DNA of 64,000 nucleotides. Origin: Candidatus Sumerlaea chitinivorans (lineage in GTDB: Bacteria > Sumerlaeota > Sumerlaeia > Sumerlaeales > Sumerlaeaceae). Positions within the stretch are counted from its first letter, which is position 1; each line of letters begins with the position of its first letter. The stretch spans positions 1,240,001-1,304,000 of the forward strand of contig CP030759.1 of NCBI GenBank assembly GCA_003290465.1, given 5' to 3'. This document shows positions 37,213 through 45,871 of this stretch, in pieces. The translations under genes were made by a program, and so were the position numbers. The notes under the pieces are model-generated. The model had not been told where the DNA came from, made no database searches, and saw only the letters and a list, made by a program, of their open reading frames with translations.

Positions 37213-38364
37213 TCAGCGGGCTTCTCGCGCTTCCTCGATGGTGAACGTAACTCGCATTTTCTGGCCGCCTCGGTCGACAATGCACGTGACGGTGCTACCA
37301 ACCTGCAAGCTACTCAAATAGAGCGATAAATCGTCGGCACTGCGCACTGGCTGTCCATCGACTTCCACAATGATGTCCCCAACCCGTAGTCCTCCCCGAT
37401 AGGCCGGCCCGTTGCGCTGAATTTCGGAGACCACAGCCCCTTCCTTTGACCGGGCGCCAAGAATTCGTGCGATGCGGGCATTTGCATTTTGCACACGAAA
37501 ATCTACGAACTTCGGCCGGATGCGCCCATATTTGCGCACTTCTTCGACCAAGCCTTTCACTCGATTGATCGGGATCGCAAATCCAATTCCGATGGACCCG
37601 CCCGTGCGCGAGACAATGAACGTATTGATGCCAATCACTTCGCCCGCCGCGTTCACCAGTGCTCCCCCACTGTTGCCGGGATTGATGGCCGCGTCGGTCT
37701 GAATCATGTCCTGATACACTTTTGGCGAGGGACCAGCAGAACGAAAGCTTCGTTTCAGAGCACTCACTACCCCCACGGTAACGGTGGGATGTGGATCGCC
37801 AATCAGATTCCCGAAAGGATTCCCCATCGCCAAAACCCATTCGCCCACCATAAGATCATCGCTATCGCCCAGCTTGGCTGCCGGGAGGTTGGTCGCGTTC
37901 GCCTTCAGCAACGCAAGATCAACGATAGAGTCCGCAGCGACGACGCTCACCGGCAGCTCACGCCCATCACTGAGCGTGACGAATACATCTTCCGCATTCT
38001 CAATGACGTGATAATTCGTTACGATCAAGCCATCGGAAGAAATGATCACCCCTGAGCCCAAGTAGGGTATCTTCTCTTGGTAGGGGAAGATTGCGTAATC
38101 GTGAAAGAAATCGAAAAATGGACTCACGACGTACGAGGTCCGCGAGGCGCCCACACTCACGATTGCAGGGGAAACCTTCTCTGCGGCTTCGACAATCTCC
38201 GTGCGCCGACTCTCTGTGCGTGAGGCTTGGGGAGGGGCCGCATGCACGGAGTCAATGATCACTCCCCGGGATCGGTGCCCCCCAATCTGATAGCCGATAA
38301 GAAACACAGCCAACAACAGAGTTAGTGATACAAACAAGCGGATTAGCTGCCGAGGTGCACGCAT
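37213..38364 (-). CDS. HtrA/DegP-family serine protease, one PDZ domain
   Basis: A 383-residue envelope protease and chaperone for damaged proteins. An N-terminal hydrophobic helix (about 8-27) anchors or exports it. The trypsin-like domain (about 55-270) keeps the triad H119 (VTNYHVIENA), D149 (SIVDLALLKA) and S232 (NPGNSGGALV). A single PDZ domain follows (about 285-380, GPAYRGGLRVGDIIVEVDGQ), the layout of DegS/HhoB-like or one-PDZ HtrA rather than DegP (two PDZ). Whether it stays membrane-anchored (DegS-like) or is released cannot be told. Confidence 0.94.
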   Translation of the reverse strand: MRAPRQLIRLFVSLTLLLAVFLIGYQIGGHRSRGVIIDSVHAAPPQASRTESRRTEIVEAAEKVSPAIVSVGASRTSYVVSPFFDFFHDYAIFPYQEKIPYLGSGVIISSDGLIVTNYHVIENAEDVFVTLSDGRELPVSVVAADSIVDLALLKANATNLPAAKLGDSDDLMVGEWVLAMGNPFGNLIGDPHPTVTVGVVSALKRSFRSAGPSPKVYQDMIQTDAAINPGNSGGALVNAAGEVIGINTFIVSRTGGSIGIGFAIPINRVKGLVEEVRKYGRIRPKFVDFRVQNANARIARILGARSKEGAVVSEIQRNGPAYRGGLRVGDIIVEVDGQPVRSADDLSLYLSSLQVGSTVTCIVDRGGQKMRVTFTIEEAREAR

Positions 38365-38656
38365 CTTTCGTCACTCCTTGCCTTGAGGCCTTACCGAAAC
38401 ACGCCTCTGGTCATTTTCACGTCACCCAATCTTGAGAGCAAAGTGTGCGCCAACAAGTTTCATAGCGTTCGTGACTCTGCACAGACCAAATTCGTTTGGA
38501 GCCATTTTGTTTTGCAGTCTAACTGCCTTGCTCTCCCATCCTTGGCAGCAAAACAATAGTCCGTATCTCGAACACAGCTCCATGATGAAACTTGACCCTG
38601 CAATAAGTGGCATTCCAGTCTCAGCATAAATATTACAACTGCAAAGGAATCCTAAG

Positions 38657-39697
38657 ATGCCTAAGATTCGCATTGGCGTGGTCGGAGTCGGTTCCATTGG
38701 TGATGTCCATCTTGCAGGTTATGCAGCTCATCCGTCCCTTGCGACGATTCAGGCGATCTGCGATGTGAATCGCACGCGTTTGGACGCCATGGGAGAAAAG
38801 TACGGTGTGGCCCCGGAACACCGTTACACAAAGTTTGAGCACATGCTCGAAAGAGAGGAATTGGACTGCCTCTCTGTGTGCACACCGAACTGCTTTCATT
38901 ATCCTTACGCGGCGGCCGCCCTTGAACGCGGCATCGCGACGCTGATCGAGAAGCCGATCACGATTCGGCTGGAGGATGCTCAGCATCTTGCAAAAATCGC
39001 TGCCCGAAGTGGGGCGAAAGCAATGGTTGCGTTCTCGCACCGATTCATTGGCATGAACATTGCCGCCAAAAGAGTTCTGGAATCAGGTGGCATCGGAAAA
39101 CCTTTTATGATTCGGGTGCGTTATGCCCATCGTGGGCCATATCCGGGGTGGGCACAAGGCGACTGGTTTTACCGCCGCAAGTTAGCAGGGGGCGGCGCGC
39201 TGCTCGACATGGGGATCCATGCAATTGACATCTGTCATTATCTCATCGGGCCCATAACGTCTGTCAGCGCCGAAGTAAAGACGTTGCGCAAAGACATTGA
39301 GGTGGACGACAATGCGGTGCTCATTGTGGACTTCGGCCCTGCACGCTGCCTTGGCTATATCGAGTGCGGCTGGACAAGCCCACCAGGATTTTCCGGAATC
39401 GAAATCTATGGGGACGAAGGCACACTCATTCTCGACTTAGTGAACGGGCCGAAGTGGATCCGAGGGGTTACGCGCCCAGATGGCACCATTCGCACCGAGT
39501 TGCGGAGCCTACCTGTGCCGAAAGGTCCTTCGCACTGGCCTTTCCAAATGGACTGCTGGGTTAAATACGTTGCGGGCAAACGGGTCCCTGTCGCACTCCC
39601 ACAAATTCAGGACGGGGTGCGTAGCCTTGCAGTAGCCCTTGCAGCCATGGAATCCTCGAAAACGGGTAAACGGATTCGCATTGCGAAAGTGAAGTGA
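38657..39697 (+). CDS. Gfo/Idh/MocA-family oxidoreductase
   Basis: A 346-residue NAD(P)-dependent dehydrogenase acting on a sugar, sugar nucleotide or inositol-like compound. The Rossmann domain begins IRIGVVGVGSIGDVHLAGY; the family catalytic-lysine motif is LIEKPITIRLEDAQ, and the alpha/beta C-terminal domain includes GGGALLDMGIHAIDICHYLIG. The substrate is unknown; WecB, WbpB-like and inositol dehydrogenases all look like this. The ATG at 38657 follows AAAGGAATCC. It converges on clpP across a strong inverted repeat. Confidence 0.9.
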   Translation: MPKIRIGVVGVGSIGDVHLAGYAAHPSLATIQAICDVNRTRLDAMGEKYGVAPEHRYTKFEHMLEREELDCLSVCTPNCFHYPYAAAALERGIATLIEKPITIRLEDAQHLAKIAARSGAKAMVAFSHRFIGMNIAAKRVLESGGIGKPFMIRVRYAHRGPYPGWAQGDWFYRRKLAGGGALLDMGIHAIDICHYLIGPITSVSAEVKTLRKDIEVDDNAVLIVDFGPARCLGYIECGWTSPPGFSGIEIYGDEGTLILDLVNGPKWIRGVTRPDGTIRTELRSLPVPKGPSHWPFQMDCWVKYVAGKRVPVALPQIQDGVRSLAVALAAMESSKTGKRIRIAKVK

Positions 39698-39722
39698 TTG
39701 AAGTCGGCAGCCTTGCACTTTG

Positions 39723-39762
39723 GCCCTACGCCAGTCACGATTCGCTGACGCTGGCGTAGGGC
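39723..39762. terminator. 12-bp inverted repeat between convergent genes
   Basis: GCCCTACGCCAG (39723-39734) and CTGGCGTAGGGC (39751-39762) are perfect complements around a 16-base loop with a further TCA/TGA pair. It lies midway between the stops of the oxidoreductase and clpP, as bidirectional terminators do, but neither side has a run of T, so termination would need Rho or be weak. Confidence 0.5.
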
Positions 39763-39784
39763 TGAAACTTCGGCTTCGAAGCAA

Positions 39785-40411
39785 TTACTTGCTGGTTTCG
39801 TCTTTTTCTCGATCTTTCACAAAGGCCTTTTTGTCGTAGATGACTTTGTCGATAAGCCCGTATTCCACTGCTTCTTCTGCGCTGAGGAAGAAATCCCGTT
39901 CGCTGTCGGCTTGAATTCGCTCAATGGGTTGGCCAGTGTGTTTTGCCAGTATTTCGTTTAGCCGCTCACGAATGCGCAGAATCTCTTTAGCTGCAATGTG
40001 AATATCGGTGGCTTGGCCCTGTGCTCCGCCAGAGGGCTGATGGATCATGATGCGCGAGTTCGGAAGAGCGAAGCGCTTTCCCTTGGCTCCGGCTGCAAGC
40101 AGAATGGCACCCATGGACGCAGCTTGGCCAAGGCAGATTGTTGTGATTTGCGGGGTAATGTACTGCATCGTGTCATAGATCGCGAGGCCAGAACTCACAA
40201 TCCCGCCCGGCGAATTGATATAGAGGTTGATGTCCTTGTCGGGATCCTCGCTCTCCAAGAAGAGCATTTGAGCGATTACGCTGTTCGCAACATGATCGTC
40301 GATAGGAGACCCGATGAAAATGATGCGATCCCGAAGGAGGCGGGAATAAATGTCATACGCCCGCTCCCCCCGCTCACTTTGCTCAATCACATACGGAATG
40401 TAGTAACTCAT
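39785..40411 (-). CDS. clpP: ATP-dependent Clp protease proteolytic subunit
   Basis: Forms the 14-mer proteolytic chamber that works with ClpX or ClpA/C. The 208-residue protein has the Ser-His-Asp triad S99 (GQAASMGA), H124 ([11 protein letters not shown]) and D173 ([12 protein letters not shown]), with INSPGG and YDTMQYI. The start taken is ATG 40411 ([12 protein letters not shown]) with GGGAG 4 bases upstream; an in-frame TTG at 40474 would add 21 residues. The usual neighbours tig, clpX and lon are missing. The N-terminal [10 protein letters not shown] is the axial loop segment of ClpP1-type subunits. Confidence 0.96.
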   Translation of the reverse strand: MSYYIPYVIEQSERGERAYDIYSRLLRDRIIFIGSPIDDHVANSVIAQMLFLESEDPDKDINLYINSPGGIVSSGLAIYDTMQYITPQITTICLGQAASMGAILLAAGAKGKRFALPNSRIMIHQPSGGAQGQATDIHIAAKEILRIRERLNEILAKHTGQPIERIQADSERDFFLSAEEAVEYGLIDKVIYDKKAFVKDREKDETSK

Positions 40412-40803
40412 TCGCTCCCTCAATCTCGAACTCGAAGTGGGCTCGGATAGTACTGCCCCACTTCCGCGCAACACAAGTACGTGGCGACCGTACTGACTAT
40501 TCGGCGCCTAACGAAAATGCTAAGCGATGTCGACGAAATAGCCGCAAATAGTTATTAGTTGGGCACTTTTTGGATGGGCAATCGCGAGCGTGCAGATTAG
40601 AGACGGCTTGGCGCGGAAGAGGCGGTTTACCTGGTGGCCCCCCCTTCGAATCCGCGTCCTCGGAAGCATGTACGGAGCGAAAACCATTTGAAAATTTCTA
40701 CCGGATACTTGAGCTCTCGAGAATAGAGAAATATGCGCTCCACGTGTGAAGAAAGTTTTGCAGACTGCATAGTAAATGCGGATTTCTCAGGAGGTAATTG
40801 GTA
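40412..40803. other. Intergenic region between clpP and rpsP
   Basis: A 392-base gap between divergent genes. I see no open frame with a ribosome site, RNA gene or strong hairpin. It should contain promoters for clpP and the rpsP operon; no near-consensus pair is obvious. Confidence 0.5.
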
Positions 40804-41094
40804 ATGGCAGTGAAAATTCGGCTGGCGCGTGCCGGTCGCAAGAAAGCTCCAGCTTATCGAGTCGTAGTTGCAGATTCGCGGAAAGCGCGCGACGGTCGGT
40901 TTATTGAGATTCTGGGATACTACCAACCTTTGGCTGATCCGCCCAAGATGTCGGTGGATGCTGAGAAAGCAGTGGATTGGCTCATGAAAGGCGCAATTCC
41001 GTCGGAAACTGTGCGCTCGATATTCCGGAAGCTCGGCATTCTGAAGCGCTTCCATGAGGCTCGGAAACCTGCCCCCAAACAGGCGGCCGCGTAA
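40804..41094 (+). CDS. rpsP: 30S ribosomal protein S16
   Basis: A 96-residue ribosomal protein needed for assembly of the 30S body. The sequence [20 protein letters not shown], then [20 protein letters not shown] is the family signature. The ATG at 40804 has AGGAGG at 40789-40794 with 9-base spacing, which rules out an in-frame TTG six bases earlier. It is the first gene of rpsP-khpA-rimM. The C-terminus ends in a short Ala/Lys-rich tail. Confidence 0.98.
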   Translation: MAVKIRLARAGRKKAPAYRVVVADSRKARDGRFIEILGYYQPLADPPKMSVDAEKAVDWLMKGAIPSETVRSIFRKLGILKRFHEARKPAPKQAAA

Positions 41095-41228
41095 AAAGCT
41101 AAACGTTTTTTCTTTTCAAAGCCATCTGGCCTGTCGTATAGAGCTGCGCAAGAGGTTGGCGAAACGATTGCAACCCAGTCCTTGCGGTTAAGCGGACGCA
41201 AGTGAAAGTTCGAGCGGAGTCAGAAGCG

Positions 41229-41495
41229 ATGAGTAGCAATCAGCAAAAGTCCGAAGGCCAAATTATGAAGGAGCTGATCCAGTACATCTCCGAGGCATTG
41301 GTGGATCGGCCAGAAGAAGTCAAAGTGAATGTGGTCGAAGGGGAAAACTCGATCATCCTTGAGCTGAAGGTCGCAGCCGACGATGTGGGCAAGGTGATCG
41401 GAAAAGGCGGCCAGACGGCAAAAGCCCTGCGGAAGATTCTGAGTGCAGCAGCTACCAAGCTCCGCAAGAAAGCGCTGTTGCAAATCGTGGAGTAA
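41229..41495 (+). CDS. khpA: KH-domain RNA-binding protein KhpA
   Basis: An 88-residue single type II KH domain protein that binds RNA and, in Gram-positive bacteria, pairs with KhpB to affect cell division and elongation. The KH core is VGKVIGKGGQTAKALRKIL (contains GKGGxxAxALR), after ELKVAADD. The ATG at 41229 has GGAG with 9-base spacing; an in-frame GTG at 41202 is less likely. It lies between rpsP and rimM, the place it has in many phyla. Confidence 0.94.
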   Translation: MSSNQQKSEGQIMKELIQYISEALVDRPEEVKVNVVEGENSIILELKVAADDVGKVIGKGGQTAKALRKILSAAATKLRKKALLQIVE

Positions 41496-41504
41496 AGTCT
41501 CCGC

Positions 41505-42056
41505 ATGGAGAACAACTTTCACGAGTCTGAACTCATCGCGGTTGGGAAAATCACACGAACACAAGGCAATGCAGGAGCTGTTCGGCTTCTGCCTTTTTTT
41601 TCGCCTCCTGACAGGCTTGAAGAGCTGAGAAGCCGCTTGGCTTTTATTTCCCACCCGGAGCCGACTGCACCGCCTACGCTACGCGAACTGCACATTTCAG
41701 CGATTAGCTACCACAAGCAGTTCATCATCTTACGGTTTGAGGAGATTCCCGACATGAATGCTGCGGAGCAGCTCCGCGGCCAAACGTTGTACGTCCGCGA
41801 ACAGGACTTGTGGGAGCTTGAGGAAGGCGAGTTCTACGCTTACCGGTTGATCGGTCTGTCCGTTGTGGACAAGCACTCAGGCGATTCGTACGGAGAGGTG
41901 GTCGCAGTGGAGGACGGGACCGCTCACGACTACTTACGAGTCAAAAGCGCCAAAACCGAATTTCTTATTCCGTTTGTCCGAGCCATGGTCCACGAAATCA
42001 ACTTCCCTGACAAGAGAATCATCGTGGATCTGCCGCCGGGACTTACGGAGCTATAA
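41505..42056 (+). CDS. rimM: Ribosome maturation factor RimM
   Basis: A 183-residue protein that binds S19 and helps mature the 16S 3' domain. The N-terminal beta-barrel begins IAVGKITRTQGNAGAVRLLP (usual form GxIxxxxGxxGEVRV), and the PRC-like C-terminal domain has GEFYAYRLIGLSVVD and FLIPFVRAMVHEINFPDKRI. The ATG at 41505 is nine bases after the khpA stop. trmD and rplS, which normally follow rimM, are absent; 293 non-coding bases and a sulfur gene come next. Confidence 0.96.
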   Translation: MENNFHESELIAVGKITRTQGNAGAVRLLPFFSPPDRLEELRSRLAFISHPEPTAPPTLRELHISAISYHKQFIILRFEEIPDMNAAEQLRGQTLYVREQDLWELEEGEFYAYRLIGLSVVDKHSGDSYGEVVAVEDGTAHDYLRVKSAKTEFLIPFVRAMVHEINFPDKRIIVDLPPGLTEL

Positions 42057-42317
42057 GCCTTTACCGTAAAAACCCCAAAAAACCAGCAGGAAGAAGGCCG
42101 AGGAGGCTTCCCTAAAGAACATGTTCCCTCTCGGCCATATCCTATAATGGAATCTTCTTCGAAATGCCATAATGACAGCCTCAGGGAGGGCATGGTCCCC
42201 CTCACGCACCCCATAGCTCCGACGTACAGGAGGCATTCGAGGGGCGGGAACTCAACCAATCCTGAACAGGTTGCTCGCATTGAGCCATGATGGTATAAAG
42301 GAAATTTGGGGTTGAAT

Positions 42318-42344
42318 AAATGTCTACTTTTTAGATAGACGTTT
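42318..42344 (+). promoter_or_regulatory. Hairpin next to the cysH start
   Basis: AAATGTCTA (42318-42326) and TAGACGTTT (42336-42344) pair over 9 bases with one G-U, around a 9-base loop, and end 5 bases before the ATG at 42350. No free Shine-Dalgarno sequence is visible, so folding would hide the start region. It does not match a SAM riboswitch. Confidence 0.4.
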
Positions 42345-42349
42345 GGTAA

Positions 42350-43111
42350 ATGTTGAAAGAATTAGACCTTACCACGCTCAACACGGCGCTAAGCACGGCG
42401 TCACCGCAAGAAGTCATACGCTGGGCCGTTGATACATTTGGTGCACGGTTGGCCATGCAGTCATCCATGCAGAAGACTGCTTGTGCTCTGATGCACATGG
42501 CTGCGGAGATCTGCCCCGAAATAGAGATTATTTTTGTCGATACGGGAGTCCATTTCCCTGAAACGTTGGCATTGCGTGACGAATATCAGCGACGCTTTCA
42601 CCTGAACATCCGTACTGTGGCACCTAAACTGACGTGGGAGGAGCAGTTCGCAAAATACGGTCGACACTTGTATCTTTATGACGACGAATTTGATCCCCCT
42701 GGCTACCGCGAATGTTGCCGACTCCGTAAAGAGATTCCATTTCTTGAGGCGGTGCAGGGGCGTTTCGATGCAGTGATTGGAGGACTCATGCGGGCCGAAG
42801 GGGGGACCCGTAGTAGGATTGATGTCGTCTCGCCAGACCCAAGGCTTCCGGGCTACAAGATCTATCCGCTTGCGCACTGGTCTGAGGAGCAGGTGGACGC
42901 CTACATTCGCGAGCACGACCTCCCCGTTCATCCGCTGTATGCCCACGGCTACGCGAGCATCGGCTGCCACACGTGCACAACCCCTATTCGAGAGGGCGAA
43001 CCCAAGCGCGCAGGGCGCTGGCGTCACATACGCGAAGCGCACCCGGAGCGCTATAAAGACGGTTTGTACTGTGGCATAAACCTTGAAGACCGTCGCCCGC
43101 GCGGGTCTTAA
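42350..43111 (+). CDS. cysH: APS/PAPS reductase (iron-sulfur type)
   Basis: Reduces adenylyl sulfate (or phosphoadenylyl sulfate) to sulfite with thioredoxin in assimilatory sulfate reduction. The 253-residue protein has the P-loop-like MQSSMQKTACALMHMA, the substrate segment DTGVHFPETL, and both Cys pairs of a [4Fe-4S] cluster: C122-C123 (RECCRLRKEIP) and C206/C209 (IGCHTCTTP). The presence of these pairs points to APS rather than PAPS as substrate. The catalytic cysteine is C241 in YCGINLEDRR, where ECGIH is the usual form. No other cys genes are adjacent. The C-terminus ends 4 bases from a convergent gene. Confidence 0.94.
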   Translation: MLKELDLTTLNTALSTASPQEVIRWAVDTFGARLAMQSSMQKTACALMHMAAEICPEIEIIFVDTGVHFPETLALRDEYQRRFHLNIRTVAPKLTWEEQFAKYGRHLYLYDDEFDPPGYRECCRLRKEIPFLEAVQGRFDAVIGGLMRAEGGTRSRIDVVSPDPRLPGYKIYPLAHWSEEQVDAYIREHDLPVHPLYAHGYASIGCHTCTTPIREGEPKRAGRWRHIREAHPERYKDGLYCGINLEDRRPRGS

Positions 43112-43114
43112 GCA

Positions 43115-43459
43115 TCACGCCCGCGACGGTTTCGCGGTTGGGGTAGGTGCGGGCGGCAGCGTGATGCTTGCTCCCACGGTGCCATCCGCTGAGACTGGTC
43201 GTATAACAATCGGACGAAAAGGAATGCGCTTCCGCGCTCGTTGCACCGCGTCCTGGACCGTATCCGCCACCACGTGGAAGTTTAGGCCGTCCATGCCCCG
43301 GATGGTCCAAGATCCCGGATGGCCGATCACCTTCACGTAGCGGATCACTCCCCGGCGACCAATGCCCTCAACTCGATACATTTGTTTTGGTTGGCGTTTT
43401 ACTTTGCGCTTTTGGAGAGTGCGTCGCTGAGTAACTTTTTTACGCGCTTCTTTTTCCAT
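43115..43459 (-). CDS. Small basic hypothetical protein
   Basis: A 114-residue protein I do not recognise. The first 27 residues are strongly basic (KKVTQRRTLQKRKVKRQPKQ), like a nucleic-acid-binding tail. Next come a compact stretch with possible beta strands (MYRVEGIGRRGVIRYVKVIG, WTIRGMDGLNFHVVAD) and a helix (VQDAVQRARKRI), and a Pro/Ala-rich end. The helix pattern after a small beta-sheet is reminiscent of double-stranded-RNA-binding or ribosome-associated proteins, but that is weak inference. The ATG at 43459 opens the basic segment; longer versions up to 43597 are possible. It converges on cysH. Confidence 0.55.
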   Translation of the reverse strand: MEKEARKKVTQRRTLQKRKVKRQPKQMYRVEGIGRRGVIRYVKVIGHPGSWTIRGMDGLNFHVVADTVQDAVQRARKRIPFRPIVIRPVSADGTVGASITLPPAPTPTAKPSRA

Positions 43460-43576
43460 ACGGCATTCCGTCTCGCCTCGAAGTGTCGCGCTTGCCCAGT
43501 CTATATGACGACTGTTGTAAATTGACCACCACAGATTGGCTTGCGCTATGTTTATCCGCGCACGTATGGGAGATTC

Positions 43577-43891
43577 ATGAATTCTGTCAAGAGTCATTCT
43601 CGTATCACCCAGCGCGAGCGCTTTACGCTTTGGATATGCATGGTGATTGCGTTAGTGCTATCCGGTTGTGGGCAAGGCGAATTGGAGCCACCGATTCAAG
43701 AACCAGAACCCACTGTGAAACTTCAGGTGAGGGCGACAACGGTGCAGCGGCCTCCGCGATCAGCAACACTTCAGGAAGTCATTGGCGCTCCGCCCCTTGG
43801 GACCGATGCAGCCCACACGAGCATTTCGCTCGGCGCGGATGCTTTCAAGAGTATGTCCGCTACTGAAACGACTTCGACAAGGAGACAATAA
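43577..43891 (+). CDS. Small putative lipoprotein
   Basis: A 104-residue protein with a lipoprotein signal: Arg-rich start, hydrophobic FTLWICMVIALVLSG and lipobox LSGC at residues 28-31. The mature part begins GQGELEPPIQEPEPT, is short, proline-rich and has no recognisable domain. Glycine rather than Asp at +2 predicts the outer membrane by the E. coli rule. GGGAG lies 4 bases before the ATG at 43577. It ends 6 bases before polX, so the two are probably co-transcribed, although no functional link is evident. Confidence 0.65.
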   Translation: MNSVKSHSRITQRERFTLWICMVIALVLSGCGQGELEPPIQEPEPTVKLQVRATTVQRPPRSATLQEVIGAPPLGTDAAHTSISLGADAFKSMSATETTSTRRQ

Positions 43892-43897
43892 CACCGA

Positions 43898-45700
43898 ATG
43901 GGGTTGGCACTGGATAAAGCAGCAATCATCCAGCTACTCGAGCGCATAGCTTTTCTCCTCGAGTACCAAGGCGCGAACCCATTTAAGGTTCGTGCTTTTG
44001 CGAATGCTGCCCGAGCTCTGCAGAATCGACCCGAAAGTCTCGAAGAACTTGTTTCCCCCGGTAAGCTTGAGGAGATTGAAGGCATCGGAAAAAGCATCGC
44101 CGGAGTCATTCGAGAGGCTGCCAACACTGGCACCTGCAAAGAATATGAAGAACTACGACAACAAGCTCCTGAAGGATTTGACGAGCTGATCAAGATCCCG
44201 AACTTAGGTCCAAAGAAGCTTCGAGCACTTGTAGAAAACCTTGGTATTCGAACGATCGCCGACCTTGAGAATGCCTGCAGAGAAGGCCGGGTGGCAAAGC
44301 TTCCGGGTTTTGGTCTAAAATCCGAGGAGAAGTTACTCGCGGGGATTGAGCAAATTAAGCGTTTCGCAGGTCAGTGGCTCTATGCGGAGGCACTCGACTA
44401 TGCGCTACGCATCCGTGACACCTTGGAGCGCTTGCCGGCTGCGATTGCAGTGGCCCCAGCCGGTAGCCTTCGGCGTTGCAAAGAAATTGTTCGGGACTTG
44501 GACTTCGTTGTGGCCTCCGAAACCCCCGAAGAAGTCATCCAAGCCTTCGTTACCCACAATGCAGTCGTACGCATCCTAAGCCAGGGGACGACGAAGGCAT
44601 CCGTGCTGCTGCAGAACGGTATGCAGGCGGATTTGCGTGTGGTCGACCAAGAGTCGTTTGCGGCCGCGCTGCAGTACTTCACGGGCAGTAAGGAGCATAA
44701 CACCAAGCTACGAGGCCGAGCACGCAAGATGGGCTACCGGCTGAACGAATATGGGCTATTTGAAACTTCATCCTCAAGCAGCGAAGATGAACCGGCAGAT
44801 CCATTAGCAGGAAGGCGCCTGTCTCTTGCGTCGGAGGAAGAGCTGTACGGCGCGCTGGGATTACAATATATTGACCCCGAATTGCGAGAAGACATGGGTG
44901 AGATTGAGGCTGCGGAAGAGGGAAAACTTCCTGCACTTGTGCGACTTGAAGATTATCGCGGTGTGCTCCACTGCCACTCCACTTGGAGCGATGGGAGAAC
45001 CTCGATCGCAGAGCTTGCGGAAGCGGCTATGGTAGAGTGGAAGTGGGAATATTTAGCCATTTGCGACCATAGCCAGGTCGCAACCTACGCCAATGGCGTC
45101 AAGATTGAAGACCTCCGGCGCCAGCACGCGGAAATCGATGCGATCAACCGCAAACTCCAGCCGCGGGGCTTTCAGGTCCTCAAAGGATGTGAGTGCGACA
45201 TTCTTGCCGATGGATCCCTTGATTACCCCGATGAAGTACTGAAAGCGATGGAGCTCGTTGTCGTCTCTGTTCACAGCCGCTTTCAAATGAGCGAGGAGGA
45301 AATGACCGAGCGGCTCATTCGTGCCATCCGTCATCCGTATGCGGATATTCTGGGACACGTGAGTGGAAGGCTCTTGCTTGCGCGCGATGCCTATGCGGTG
45401 GATTACCAACGAATCTTCGAGGTTGCCGCCGAGTGGGGCACGATCATTGAAATCAACGGGGATCCGAACCGATTAGACTTGGACTGGCGCCTGTGCAAGC
45501 GGGCTAAGGAGATGGGAATCAAATTTGCCGTTAATCCAGACGCCCACAGTCGAGAAGGCCTCGCCAATGTGAAATATGGGATCAATGTAGCGCGAAAAGG
45601 TTGGCTCGAGCCCGCCGATGTGGTGAACTGCCTTCCGTTGGAGGAATTTAAGTCCCTTATCCACAAACTGCGTAAGCGCAAACTGGAAAAACTCAAGTAA
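43898..45700 (+). CDS. polX: Bacterial DNA polymerase X with PHP domain
   Basis: A 600-residue gap-filling repair polymerase with 3'-5' exonuclease activity, used in base-excision repair. Helix-hairpin-helix region (about 45-150; LEEIEGIGKSIAGVI, LIKIPNLGPKKLRALVENLG), polymerase X catalytic domain (about 165-310) with GSLRRCKEIVRDLDFVVAS (two metal-binding Asp) and ADLRVVD, a linker with a Ser/Glu run, and a PHP domain (about 350-595) with HCHSTWSDG, the ICDHSQ segment and NGDPNRLDL and PDAHS metal residues. All catalytic positions I can identify are intact. The ATG at 43898 follows AAGGAGA by 12 bases. Confidence 0.95.
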   Translation: MGLALDKAAIIQLLERIAFLLEYQGANPFKVRAFANAARALQNRPESLEELVSPGKLEEIEGIGKSIAGVIREAANTGTCKEYEELRQQAPEGFDELIKIPNLGPKKLRALVENLGIRTIADLENACREGRVAKLPGFGLKSEEKLLAGIEQIKRFAGQWLYAEALDYALRIRDTLERLPAAIAVAPAGSLRRCKEIVRDLDFVVASETPEEVIQAFVTHNAVVRILSQGTTKASVLLQNGMQADLRVVDQESFAAALQYFTGSKEHNTKLRGRARKMGYRLNEYGLFETSSSSSEDEPADPLAGRRLSLASEEELYGALGLQYIDPELREDMGEIEAAEEGKLPALVRLEDYRGVLHCHSTWSDGRTSIAELAEAAMVEWKWEYLAICDHSQVATYANGVKIEDLRRQHAEIDAINRKLQPRGFQVLKGCECDILADGSLDYPDEVLKAMELVVVSVHSRFQMSEEEMTERLIRAIRHPYADILGHVSGRLLLARDAYAVDYQRIFEVAAEWGTIIEINGDPNRLDLDWRLCKRAKEMGIKFAVNPDAHSREGLANVKYGINVARKGWLEPADVVNCLPLEEFKSLIHKLRKRKLEKLK

Positions 45701-45803
45701 GCGGAATAACAAGGCCAATTTCCCACCCGCCTGCTCGCCAAGCTGCTCCATCAGTCTATTCGCAAGTCCACTGATTGAAGGATGATGCTGCTCAAAAGGA
45801 GAA

Positions 45804-45830
45804 GGCGCGGAACCTTTTCGGCTCCGCGCC
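45804..45830 (-). terminator. Hairpin terminator downstream of the secretin gene
   Basis: On the minus strand GGCGCGGA (45830-45823) pairs with TCCGCGCC (45811-45804), and inner CC/GG bases extend the stem; it is followed by TTCTCCTTTT. It lies 41 bases after the secretin stop and also faces the polX 3' end, so it may serve both directions. Confidence 0.7.
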
Positions 45831-45871
45831 CTAAGCGTTTCGGGGCAAGCTTATTTCGTCCCGCTACCTCT

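Noticed and set aside
38422-38697. Open frame of 91 codons on the minus strand before the Gfo/Idh gene
   Set aside because: It overlaps the start of the oxidoreductase gene and has no ribosome site or family resemblance.
40630-40665. tRNA-like fragment (TTCGAAT with C-rich flank)
   Set aside because: The flanking bases do not form a T stem and no other tRNA arms can be drawn.
42057-42349. SAM riboswitch upstream of cysH
   Set aside because: The conserved core elements of SAM-I or SAM-II are not seen; only a short hairpin near the start is present.
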